Assembly: GCA_964561025.1 (NCBI GenBank)
Contig: CAZLNM010000023.1
Location: forward strand, 1 to 50,589
Direction: 5' to 3'
DNA: 50,589 bases
From: JAAZNF01 sp964561025
Lineage (GTDB): Bacteria; Myxococcota; B64-G9
Shown: positions 1-7,915 of the stretch, one piece after another
How the letters are laid out: every line of letters begins with the position of its first letter
Position numbering within the stretch: position 1 is the first letter of the stretch
Translations under genes and position numbers: made by a program
Notes under the pieces: generated by a model
The model's input: the letters and a program-made list of their open reading frames with translations, nothing else
Database searches by the model: none
Told to the model about the DNA's origin: nothing

Positions 1-349
1 GCGCCTCCAGCAGGCGCACCCGCTCCTCCTCGCGCTGCAGCACCACCCGGGTGCGGTTGCGCTCGCGCCGCAGCCGCAGGACCTCCTGCTGCAGCGGGGT
101 GCGCGCGCTCCCCTGGCGCGCGCCCAGCTCCAGGCCCAGGTGAACGTCCAGCAATCGGCCCGCGCCCTCGGGCAGGACCCGCGTCCGCAGCGAGTCGTCC
201 CGCAGCGACAGGGGGAGGCCCGAAAGGCAGAGCTCGAGCGGGCCGGCGCCCGCGTGGCCCTCCACGCGAGCCCGGCGTTGCACCAGCGCGCCCACGCGAA
301 ACAGATCCACCCGCACAATCTCGCTCGACACCCGGATCGGCTCAGCCAT
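1..349 (-). CDS. DUF4140/DUF4139 (MuiA-like) domain protein, N-terminal fragment
   Basis: Only the first 116 residues lie inside the window; the gene runs off the left edge. The visible part begins MAEPIRVSS and has the pattern of the DUF4140 N-terminal domain of the mucoidy-inhibitor MuiA family: a short beta segment with a run of Arg (QRRARVEG), then LSGLPLSLRDDSLRTRV, then a helical Arg/Glu-rich stretch (EVLRLRRERNRTRVVLQREEE) that would be the coiled linker before DUF4139. Function in this family is poorly defined; an envelope role is usually assumed. The ATG is preceded by GGGGAGGTACC, a good ribosome site. It follows the ABC permease gene by 72 bases on the same strand, so it may be co-transcribed. 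Family call is from pattern memory on a partial sequence. Confidence 0.6.
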   Translation of the reverse strand, partial: MAEPIRVSSEIVRVDLFRVGALVQRRARVEGHAGAGPLELCLSGLPLSLRDDSLRTRVLPEGAGRLLDVHLGLELGARQGSARTPLQQEVLRLRRERNRTRVVLQREEERVRLLEA

Positions 350-421
350 GGTACCTCCCCAAAAGGTCCGCCGAGCCCGACCATACCCCGAACGCATCTG
401 CCCCGCAACCGGCGCTCCTCT

Positions 422-2119
422 TCAATCTTCCCTGCGCGAGAGCCGCCAGCGCCCCAGGGCCATGGAGAGCAGCGGGGCCAGGATGGCGATGGCGACCGTG
501 ACCAGCAGCGAGACGATGAGCCAGTCGGGCCGGGCCACCGGACGGCTCATGCGCCGCGGCAGCTCGTACAGCACGAAGGTGGGGTAGAAGCTGGCGAGCA
601 GAAACAGCAAGGCGTACACGGCGCTCGAGATCATGAACACCACCCCGCCGACGCCGGTGGGGATCTTGGCCGCGTTCTCGGCCGTGAAGCGGGGGTACAC
701 CGCGCCGATGCCGACGCCCAGGGCGGCGATGGACAGCGACAGAGACAACACCAGCGCCGCGGACAGGATGACGAACAGCGCCGGGGCCTCGATGACCAGG
801 CAGGAGATGAGCGAGAGCGTAAGGCCCATGGCGGCCAGGGGCGCGAAGGCCCCCAGCAGCTTGGCGTGCAAGAACACCCGCAGGTCCAGGGGCGCGCTGC
901 GGATGAGCCAGTAGGCCCGGCCCTCCAGGCTCACCGCCGGGAAGACGAAGCGCACCGCCACGCCCGAGAGCACCAGCCCGATGAGCACGTGGTTCACGGT
1001 GTAGAGGGTGAACCAGGAAAAGCGCGCCAGTTTCAGGTAGGCGAAGTTGAGCAGGTACACCGCGGCCAGGGCGCCGAGCAGCAGCACCTGCAACCACTGG
1101 TTGGGATCGCGAAAGAAGACGCGCACGTCCTTGACCACGATGGAGCGGCCGGGCCCCCCGCCCGAGCCGAGCAGGCGCTCCAGCCAGGTGCCGAGCAGGC
1201 GCAGCCGCGGCGCCCCCGTTCCCACGTCCCCGCGCAGCCGGCCCTCCTGCGAAAGGGCCACCCCGGTGGGAAATAGGGCAATACCGATCCAGCCCATGAG
1301 CGAGAGCGAGGCCAGCGCGCCGCTGAGCAGCGCCAGCGCCGGGAGGAGCGAGAGCGGCCGTCCCTCGAGGAGCCCGTACAGGACGTCGCCGGCCCACTCG
1401 GAGGGGAGCAGCCCGGTCTCGGTGGCCTCGAACAGCCGCAAAAATTCCACCATGCTCCCGAAGCTCTCTTCCGAGAGCAGCCGCTCCGGGCGCAGGGCGC
1501 GGAACAGAAGGTACAGCACCACGAACAGGAGCAAGGTGAGCACGATCAGGAGATCGCGCGAGCGGCGGGCCGAAAACAGGCGGGTGAGCACCGTGGCCAG
1601 GACCGCGCCCAGGCAGCCGAAGATGACCAGCAGCGCCGGGAAGAGCACGGCCAGGCCCAGGTAGTACGCCGGCCCGGCGGCGAAGGCGCGGCCGTACGCC
1701 AGAAACACCGGCAGGCCGAAGAACAGCACCATCCACGAGGCGTTCAGCATCATCTCGAAGTAGCGCGCGAAGTACAGCGGCCCGGTGGGGATGGGCGCCG
1801 AGAGCAGCAGAACCAGATCGTCGGACAAAAAGAACACCGAGAAGGACCCGATGGCCGCGGAGAGCAGCAACACCAGCGCCAGGATGAGCAAGACGAGCGA
1901 GAGCAGCTTTCGCGGCAGCAGCGCCCCCACCAGCTCCACCTCCATGATGTGGCGCAGGAACCACAAGCTGCCGGCGTAGATGCCCACGGCAAAGGCCAGC
2001 CCCAGGCCGGCAAAGAACAGGAACCGCAAGGGGTGGCGCTGCTCGCGGCTCGAGCCCAGGCGGAACAGGCCCCGCAGCTTGGGCAGCAGCAGCCACAGGA
2101 CCAATCGCAGCTCGCTCAC
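422..2119 (-). CDS. ABC transporter permease, putative ABC-2-like exporter subunit
   Basis: A 565-residue integral membrane protein with about ten or more hydrophobic segments, for example FLFFAGLGLAFAVGIYAG near the N terminus, LLSLVLLILALVLLLSAAIG, and several after residue 350. An amphipathic stretch with IVVKDVRVFFRDPNQW sits in the middle, as in permeases that pair with an ABC-2 type ATPase. The GTG start (VSELRLVLW) overlaps the ATPase stop codon as GTGA, so the two genes are translationally coupled and the protein most likely forms the membrane part of that transporter. The substrate cannot be told. Export rather than import is inferred because no periplasmic binding protein is encoded nearby. 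Confidence 0.82.
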   Translation of the reverse strand: MSELRLVLWLLLPKLRGLFRLGSSREQRHPLRFLFFAGLGLAFAVGIYAGSLWFLRHIMEVELVGALLPRKLLSLVLLILALVLLLSAAIGSFSVFFLSDDLVLLLSAPIPTGPLYFARYFEMMLNASWMVLFFGLPVFLAYGRAFAAGPAYYLGLAVLFPALLVIFGCLGAVLATVLTRLFSARRSRDLLIVLTLLLFVVLYLLFRALRPERLLSEESFGSMVEFLRLFEATETGLLPSEWAGDVLYGLLEGRPLSLLPALALLSGALASLSLMGWIGIALFPTGVALSQEGRLRGDVGTGAPRLRLLGTWLERLLGSGGGPGRSIVVKDVRVFFRDPNQWLQVLLLGALAAVYLLNFAYLKLARFSWFTLYTVNHVLIGLVLSGVAVRFVFPAVSLEGRAYWLIRSAPLDLRVFLHAKLLGAFAPLAAMGLTLSLISCLVIEAPALFVILSAALVLSLSLSIAALGVGIGAVYPRFTAENAAKIPTGVGGVVFMISSAVYALLFLLASFYPTFVLYELPRRMSRPVARPDWLIVSLLVTVAIAILAPLLSMALGRWRLSRRED

Positions 2120-2877
2120 AGCGCAAGGTCTCCGAGGTTGCCTGGCATCTCGGCGCCGCCGGTGAGGCGCAAGAACACCTCGGCCAGCCGCCCGCCGGCC
2201 TCGGCGCCCACCGAGCGGCGCAGTTCCTCCGGCGTGCCGAGCGCGCACAGCCTTCCCAGGTGCAGGATGCCCACTCGCTGGCACAGCTCCTCGGCCACTT
2301 CCAGCGAGTGGGTCGAGAGGAACACCGTGCCGCCGCCGGCGGCGAAGCGCCGCAGGAGCTCCTTGACCAGCAGGGCGCCGCGCGGGTCCAGCCCGACCAT
2401 GGGCTCGTCCACCAGCAGCACCCGGGGGCGGTGGAGCAGGGCGCAGGCCAGGGTGAGGCGCTGTTTCATCCCGTGGGAGTAGCTCTCCACCAGCTCGTCG
2501 GCCCAGGGCGAAAGCGCAAACAGCGAAAGCAGCTCCTCGGCACGCTCCCGTCCCCGCGCCGGCTCGACACCGAACAGGCCGGCGGTGAAAGACAGCGTCT
2601 CGCGGGCGCTGAGCTTGTCGTACAGGAAAGGCCGGTCGGGCACGTAGCCGATGACCTCCTTGGCGCGCCGTGGGTCGGCCACAAGGTCGATGCCCTCGAT
2701 GCGGACCTGGCCAGCGTTCGGGCGCATCAGGCCGGCCATGATCTTGATGGTGGTGGTCTTGCCGGCGCCGTTCGGGCCCAGAAAACCGAAGATCTCCCCG
2801 TCGGGGATCTCCAGGCTGAGGTCGGCCACGGCTGTGTGCGAACCGAACCGCTTGGTGAGGTTGCGGATCTCGATCAT
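2116..2877 (-). CDS. ABC transporter ATP-binding protein (ABC-2 exporter class)
   Basis: A complete 253-residue ABC ATPase. It carries a Walker A GPNGAGKTTT near residue 38, a signature segment ESYSHGMKQRL (SHGMKQR in place of the usual LSGGQ, typical of the CcmA/NatA-like exporter class), a Walker B VLLVDEPMVGLD and the switch histidine in FLSTHS. It should power the permease encoded just downstream. The ATG overlaps the stop codon of the upstream gene (ATGA) and its own stop overlaps the permease start, giving a tightly coupled three-gene unit. The C-terminal tail after residue 215 (LRRSVGAEAGG...) is the usual short accessory extension. Longer upstream readings of the frame are antisense or out-of-frame noise. 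Confidence 0.95.
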   Translation of the reverse strand: MIEIRNLTKRFGSHTAVADLSLEIPDGEIFGFLGPNGAGKTTTIKIMAGLMRPNAGQVRIEGIDLVADPRRAKEVIGYVPDRPFLYDKLSARETLSFTAGLFGVEPARGRERAEELLSLFALSPWADELVESYSHGMKQRLTLACALLHRPRVLLVDEPMVGLDPRGALLVKELLRRFAAGGGTVFLSTHSLEVAEELCQRVGILHLGRLCALGTPEELRRSVGAEAGGRLAEVFLRLTGGAEMPGNLGDLAL

Positions 2878-3752
2878 GGGGCTCCCGGGAGGACGGGTAG
2901 GAGTTTCTGGAGCGCCGCGCTGTCCAGCTCCGGCAGGGCTTCCGGCTCTGCCTCGGCCGTCGAGCGGTCTTCCCGCTGCGTGCGAAGCCCCAGCGAGCTC
3001 TCCTCGCGCAACACGCGGCCCTCGCCGTCGATCCAGGTGTCGAGCAGTATGCCCGACTGCCGACGCCGGAGATGGACGGCGGGCCGCAACCCGGACGGGC
3101 CGGGCAGCGCCTCCAGCGCCACCACCTCGATCTCGATCTCCTGCTGGGCGAGCGAGCGCGGGTCGAACACCTCGGTCCGGTAGCGCCGGCCGGCCGAGAG
3201 ATCCTCCCGGGCCAGGCGGCGCAGCAGTAGCGGCTCGAGCACGAGGCGCGCCGGAACGGGGTACTCGAAGCGGAGCGACTCCGGCCCCAGCGCGACGGCG
3301 GCGACGAGGCGGCCGTTCTCGAGGCGGCCACGCGCCGAAAGCCCCATCCCGGAGACCTCGGCCTCGAAGTCGAGCTCCTGCAGGCCAAGATCCGGCGCCA
3401 GGGTGAGCCGCAGGCGGTTGTCGATCCGCCGCGCCTGGCCGGCGATCAGCAGACGCAGGTGCAGGCCCTGCTCGACGTGGAGGCGGCCGCCTTCCTCGCG
3501 AAGACGCGTCATGCCATGGCCGATGCGTCGCTCGCCGAAGTACAGGCCGTGCCATTCCTCCTCGCTCGTGAACAACCCCTGGGAATCCTTTTCAGTGACG
3601 GCGAGGAGCGCGGCCCGGTCAGCGGGCCAGAACATGGCGGCCATGACCGCGGCAAAGCCCGATACGCTGAGAGCCCCGAGCAAGTGCCAGGCGAGGTTGG
3701 ACCGATGCGGGATCGAGGTCCGAGGGTGCGAATCCGGTGGTGCCTTGCCCAT
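2874..3752 (-). CDS. Membrane-anchored protein resembling the non-catalytic N-terminal region of transglutaminase-like proteins
   Basis: A 292-residue protein with a single N-terminal membrane anchor (about residues 22-41, LAWHLLGALSVSGFAAVMAA). The rest is a beta-rich domain with EEWHGLYFGERRIGHGMTRL, then FDPRSLAQQEIEIEV and DTWIDGEGRVLREESSLG. This order of motifs (G-x-K/R-IG-h, FDP-T/S-L, W-hD-x-x-G-x-hL-x-E) is what I know from the region in front of the transglutaminase-like domain in deltaproteobacterial proteins, but no Cys-His-Asp catalytic domain follows; the protein stops there. The ATG at 3752 was chosen because residues before it lack coding character and because it places the anchor at the N terminus. 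It is the first gene of the coupled ABC unit and may be a periplasmic accessory of that transporter. Confidence 0.6.
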   Translation of the reverse strand: MGKAPPDSHPRTSIPHRSNLAWHLLGALSVSGFAAVMAAMFWPADRAALLAVTEKDSQGLFTSEEEWHGLYFGERRIGHGMTRLREEGGRLHVEQGLHLRLLIAGQARRIDNRLRLTLAPDLGLQELDFEAEVSGMGLSARGRLENGRLVAAVALGPESLRFEYPVPARLVLEPLLLRRLAREDLSAGRRYRTEVFDPRSLAQQEIEIEVVALEALPGPSGLRPAVHLRRRQSGILLDTWIDGEGRVLREESSLGLRTQREDRSTAEAEPEALPELDSAALQKLLPVLPGAP

Positions 3753-3815
3753 GCCGTGTTCTTTACCAGACGATACGTCCGATGCAAAGCCGGAAACCGC
3801 CGGGCTCGCCGTGCT

Positions 3816-3868
3816 TGACAAAATGTCACGTCCCGCGCGGGCCCGAACGGCAACCTGCCAAATTGTCG
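3816..3868 (+). promoter_or_regulatory. Two similar dyads upstream of the secretion operon, candidate enhancer-binding-protein sites
   Basis: TGACA-AAA-TGTCA (3816-3828) is a perfect inverted repeat. TGCCA-AAT-TGTCG (3856-3868) has the same layout with two changed bases. Their centres are 40 bp apart, close to four helical turns, and lie about 170-210 bp upstream of the predicted sigma-54 start point. Tandem dyads at such distances are typical of NtrC-family activator sites. The region 3753-4061 holds no gene. The first dyad lies about 65 bp upstream of the divergent gene ending at 2874, so it could also serve that promoter. Confidence 0.4.
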
Positions 3869-4003
3869 GAGGCCGTATCGTGCGCCCGTCCGAGCGGCAA
3901 AGCCACCTCGCCCCTCCACCAGAAAACCCTTCATTATCAATCCAATACACCGGGCCTGTCCCCACCGAAGCGGCTCGTTGCCGGCCATCGACGATTCGAG
4001 GTC

Positions 4004-4019
4004 TGGCACGGGTATTGCT
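4004..4019 (+). promoter_or_regulatory. Sigma-54 (-24/-12) promoter of the type II secretion operon
   Basis: The sequence TGGCACGGGTATTGCT matches the sigma-54 consensus TGGCACG-N4-TTGCW at every defined position, with GG at 4005-4006 and GC at 4017-4018 in the required spacing. Transcription would start near 4030, about 30 bases before the gspC ATG, leaving room for the ribosome site TTGGAGG at 4051-4057. The position, orientation and exact match make this one of the firmest regulatory calls in the window. Confidence 0.8.
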
Positions 4020-4061
4020 CAGTCAATGCCGGGCGCGTTTGCTTGCGCCGTTGGAGGCCGG

Positions 4062-4985
4062 ATGGAGACGTTTTTCAAGAAGTATTTCTGGTGCATCAAC
4101 CTCGTCTTCATCGCCCTCGCGGCCTGGCTGGTGGCGGGGGCGGTGCAGGTGATCATCGTCCGCAAGGTCCGCGCCCTGCCGTCGGTCCCGCCGGCCGCCG
4201 CCCGGGCGCCGCTGGCCCGGCCCCTGCCCGAGCAGAAGGACAACTCGGCGGTGGTCAAGAAGAACTTCTTCGGCTCGGCCATGGCGCTCCCGGTGGAGAC
4301 CATCGAGACCGGCCCCGAGCTCGACGAGAAGGCCGCCGAGGAGCTCTTGGGCGGCTCGCTCACCAACCTGAACGCCGCCCTGGTCGGCACCATGGTGGCC
4401 AGCGACAAGGCCTGGTCGATGGCCATCATCACCGACAAGTCCGCTTCCGAGACCGGCATCTACCGCATCGACGACACCCTGATGGGCGAGGCCCGCATCG
4501 TCGAGATCCTGCCCCAGCGCATCTACCTCTTGCGGGGTGGCGTCCGCGAGTACCTCGACCTCCAGGACAAGGCCTCCCCCAAGGCCCCGCCGGGGTCCCG
4601 GCCTCCCGTCGCCGCCGCGCCGCCGGCCGGAGACCGGGTCGGCGAGGGCATCAAGAAGACCGGCGAGAACGCCTACAGCATCCAGCGCGGCGAGATCGAC
4701 AAGGTGCTCTCCAACCTCAACAACATCGCCATGCAGGCGCGCATCGTGCCCTCGTTCGTCAACGGCGAGGCCAACGGCTTCAAGCTGTTCGCCATCCGGC
4801 CGGACTCGCTCTACAGCAAGATCGGGATCGAGAACGGCGACATCATCCAAAAGATCAACGGTTTCCCCATGAACAGCCCCGACAAGGCCCTGGAGATCTA
4901 CCAGAAGCTCAAGTCGGCGAGCTCGGTGGACGTGGAGATCGTCCGCAATGGGAAGACCATGAAGCTCAACTACCAGATCCAGTAG
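4062..4985 (+). CDS. gspC: Type II secretion system protein GspC
   Basis: A 307-residue inner-membrane clamp protein that links the assembly platform to the secretin. A short cytoplasmic start METFFKKYF is followed by one membrane helix (about 10-32), a Pro/Ala linker, the HR domain (about 95-175, with TNLNAALVGTMVA) that contacts GspD, and a C-terminal PDZ-like domain (about 230-305, with DSLYSKIGIENGDIIQKING). Length and order fit GspC. The ATG at 4062 is preceded by TTGGAGG and lies downstream of the predicted sigma-54 start; earlier in-frame starts would be upstream of that transcript. First gene of the operon; 37 bases separate it from gspD. Confidence 0.92.
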   Translation: METFFKKYFWCINLVFIALAAWLVAGAVQVIIVRKVRALPSVPPAAARAPLARPLPEQKDNSAVVKKNFFGSAMALPVETIETGPELDEKAAEELLGGSLTNLNAALVGTMVASDKAWSMAIITDKSASETGIYRIDDTLMGEARIVEILPQRIYLLRGGVREYLDLQDKASPKAPPGSRPPVAAAPPAGDRVGEGIKKTGENAYSIQRGEIDKVLSNLNNIAMQARIVPSFVNGEANGFKLFAIRPDSLYSKIGIENGDIIQKINGFPMNSPDKALEIYQKLKSASSVDVEIVRNGKTMKLNYQIQ

Positions 4986-5022
4986 CCGTCCGGGATCTCT
5001 TCGAAGGATCGGGAGCCCCACC

Positions 5023-7890
5023 ATGATGCTGATACTGTCGAGCCTGTTCTTCTCCGCCTGGCTGTCCCCGACACCACCGGGCGCGCCGGCACTGCTGGCG
5101 CAGGAGACCCAACCGGAGACCCCACCCGCCAAACCCGGCGGGACCACCCGGCCGCCGGTGCCCAACCCGCAGCTCCTCAAGACGCTGCGGCCCAACAACC
5201 CGGACAAGGTGCCGGTCGGCCCCGGCGGGCGCGGCACGCCGGTGAAGCCGGTGATCAGCCCGCGCCAGATGACTCCTCCGGGAGAGGGAGCGCTGCCGTC
5301 CAACGTTCCCACCCCGATGCGCCCCGCCGACATGCCGCCCCCGAAACCCCAGGAACCGGCCAACAAGATCCGCCTGCCCGAGGCCGAGGCGGCCAAGGCC
5401 GCCGCCACCGCCACCGGCAAGACACCGGGCAAGACCGAGGGCGCGGGCCCGCTGGAGCCCGGCAAGGCCGACAAGAGCAAGGACTCGAAATGCACCCCGT
5501 TGCCCCCGGGGGTCCGGGTGCGCATGAATTTCAACGAGGCCGAGGTGCTGGAGATCGTGCAGTGGATCTCCGAGATCACCTGCAAGAACTTCATCATCAG
5601 CGACACCATCCGCGGCGGCAAGCTCACGGTGCTCTCCAACACGCCCATCACCGCCGAGGAGGCCTACCGGGCCTTCCTGTCGGCGCTGAACGTCAACAAC
5701 ATGACCGTGGTCGAGGCCGGCCGTTTCCTGAAACTCCAGATGAAGCGCGACGCCCCCAAGGACACCATCCCCACCTACGTCGACGGTGAGTTCAACCTGG
5801 GCAACCTGGACCTGATGGTGACCCGCCTGCTCCAGCTCAAGTACGCCGACGCCAACACCATCAACGGCACGGTAAAGCAACTGGTGTCCAAGGACGGCGA
5901 CAGCTACCCGTACGCCCCCACCAACACCCTGATCATCTCGGATGTCGCCTCCAACATGAAACGGGTGCTGGACATCCTGGACAAACTCGACACCCCGCAG
6001 GGCCAGAACGAGCTGCGAGTGGTGCAAGTGAAGTACGCCGCCGCCGCCGACGTGGCCAAGACCCTGGACGAGGTCTTCGGCGAGAAGGCCCGCGCCGCCG
6101 GCGCCGCTGGCGGAGGCGCGCGCATCCAGCCCATCCGCAGCGGCGGCCCCGCCACCTCGCCGGCCGGCACGCCCCCCGGCGCCCCCGGCGCCCAGCCCGA
6201 GGCCACCGCCGAGGGCGAACCCACCGTGATCTCCAAGGTGATCGCCGAGGAGCGCACCAACAAGCTCCTGCTCATCGCCAACTCCCGCTCCTTCCCGCAG
6301 ATCATGGACCTCATCGACAAGATCGACGTGCCCGTACCGGGCGACGGCCAGATCCAGGTCATCTACCTGGAGCACGCCAACGCCGAGGAGCTTTCCCAGA
6401 CGCTGACTTCTCTGTCTCAGGGAACCGCCAACCGACCCAAGGCCGCCCCGGCCTCTCCTGGCGGCGCCAAGCCCCCGCAGGGCGCGCCCAAGACCGCCGC
6501 CGAGCTGTTCCAGGGCGAGGTGAAGATCACCGCCGACAAGTCCACCAACTCGCTGGTGGTGGTGGCCTCGCAGAACGACTTTCGCAGCCTGCTCAAGGTG
6601 GTGAAGCAGCTGGACATCGCCCGCCGCCAGGTGTTCGTCGAGGCGGTGATCATGGAGGTGAACATCGACACCTCCCGCGACACCGCGCTGGCCTTCCACG
6701 GCGGCGCCGCGGCCGAGCTGGGCGGCGAGAGCATCCCCTTGCTGTTTGGCACCCAGTACAAGGTGAACGGTCAGAACTTCAACTCCATCAACATGCTGTC
6801 GGCGCTGTCCATGCTGGGCTTCGTGAGCGGGGTGCGCGGCCCCAACCTGAGCAGCGACGCCTCGATCCTCGGCAGCATCACCATCCCCAAGTTCGGGGTC
6901 ATGCTGCAGGCGCTGCAGACCGACTCCAACGTGAACGTGCTATCCACCCCGCACATCATCACCTCCGACAACGAGGAGGCCGAGATCAAGGTGGGCGAGA
7001 ACATCCCCATCCCGGCCGGCTACGGCGGCTACGGCATGGGGAGCTCGCTGGCCGGGCTGGCCTCCATGTACACCGGCACCACCGGCACCACCGGCACCGG
7101 GCTCACCGGGCTGGGCAGCGGCTACGGCGCCTACGGCGGCCTGAGCTCGTTGCTGGGGATGGGCATGGGGGCCATCAACCGCCAGGAGGTGGGCCTGACC
7201 CTCAAGGTGAAGCCCCAGATCAACAAGGGCAACGTGGTGCGCATGGAGCTGGAGGTGGAGCTCACCGAGGTCAAGGACACCAGCAACCCGCTCGGCCCGA
7301 CCACCACCAAGCGCTCGGCCAAGACGGTGGTGCTGCCGCGGGATCAGGAGACGGTGGTGGTGGGCGGCCTGATGCGCGAGAAGCTGGACATCGGCGAGAC
7401 CAAGGTGCCGATCCTGGGCGACATCCCGGTGATCGGCTGGTTCTTCAAGGCCAAGCACAACCAGAAGACCAAGACCAACCTCCTGTTCTTCCTCACCCCC
7501 TACGTGGTGGAGGGGCCGGAGGACTTCCGCACCATCTTCGAGCGCAAGATGGACGAGCGGCGCGAGTTCTTGCAGCAGTACTACAACACCGGCCCCGAGT
7601 ACCGGGCGGTGGTGGACTACCGCCGCAAGCACGGCCCGCTGTCCGACGTGCGCCTGCACCTCATGGAGGAGTTCTCCCGCATCGAGAACGGCGGCGGCGG
7701 CAGCGGGCGGGAGATCGTGGTCACGCCCAAGGCGCCGGACGACAAGCCGGGGTCCGCCCCGGGGGCCGAACCGGCGCAGGGCGGGGAGGCGGGCGGCTCG
7801 ACCGCCCCGGCCCCCGCCGAGACCCATGGCGAGCCGGGGCACACCCCGGCGGAGACGCCGCCGCCGGAGCGGCACATCGACGTGGAATGA
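5023..7890 (+). CDS. gspD: Type II secretion system secretin GspD
   Basis: The outer-membrane channel of the system, 955 residues, longer than the usual 650-750. A signal peptide (about 1-27) is followed by a Pro-rich segment to about 155, an N0-like domain (about 160-235, MNFNEAEVLEIVQWIS), N1 to N3 modules (about 250-535), the secretin domain (about 540-835, ending VPILGDIPVIGWFF and LLFFLTPYVV), then a Pro/Ala/Gly tail. The N2 and N3 modules carry Gly/Ala/Pro-rich inserts, and a Thr/Gly/Tyr-rich loop (about 683-715) lies in the secretin domain. No pilotin gene is recognised in the window. The ATG was chosen for the signal peptide it starts. Confidence 0.95.
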   Translation: MMLILSSLFFSAWLSPTPPGAPALLAQETQPETPPAKPGGTTRPPVPNPQLLKTLRPNNPDKVPVGPGGRGTPVKPVISPRQMTPPGEGALPSNVPTPMRPADMPPPKPQEPANKIRLPEAEAAKAAATATGKTPGKTEGAGPLEPGKADKSKDSKCTPLPPGVRVRMNFNEAEVLEIVQWISEITCKNFIISDTIRGGKLTVLSNTPITAEEAYRAFLSALNVNNMTVVEAGRFLKLQMKRDAPKDTIPTYVDGEFNLGNLDLMVTRLLQLKYADANTINGTVKQLVSKDGDSYPYAPTNTLIISDVASNMKRVLDILDKLDTPQGQNELRVVQVKYAAAADVAKTLDEVFGEKARAAGAAGGGARIQPIRSGGPATSPAGTPPGAPGAQPEATAEGEPTVISKVIAEERTNKLLLIANSRSFPQIMDLIDKIDVPVPGDGQIQVIYLEHANAEELSQTLTSLSQGTANRPKAAPASPGGAKPPQGAPKTAAELFQGEVKITADKSTNSLVVVASQNDFRSLLKVVKQLDIARRQVFVEAVIMEVNIDTSRDTALAFHGGAAAELGGESIPLLFGTQYKVNGQNFNSINMLSALSMLGFVSGVRGPNLSSDASILGSITIPKFGVMLQALQTDSNVNVLSTPHIITSDNEEAEIKVGENIPIPAGYGGYGMGSSLAGLASMYTGTTGTTGTGLTGLGSGYGAYGGLSSLLGMGMGAINRQEVGLTLKVKPQINKGNVVRMELEVELTEVKDTSNPLGPTTTKRSAKTVVLPRDQETVVVGGLMREKLDIGETKVPILGDIPVIGWFFKAKHNQKTKTNLLFFLTPYVVEGPEDFRTIFERKMDERREFLQQYYNTGPEYRAVVDYRRKHGPLSDVRLHLMEEFSRIENGGGGSGREIVVTPKAPDDKPGSAPGAEPAQGGEAGGSTAPAPAETHGEPGHTPAETPPPERHIDVE

Positions 7891-7915
7891 GGCAAACCAG
7901 GCAGCGAGGCACGCC

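Noticed and set aside
422..3388. A 988-codon minus-strand frame that would join the ABC permease to upstream sequence
   Set aside because: The part before the GTG at 2119 overlaps the ATPase and reads as low-complexity noise. The permease starts at 2119 by overlap with the ATPase stop.
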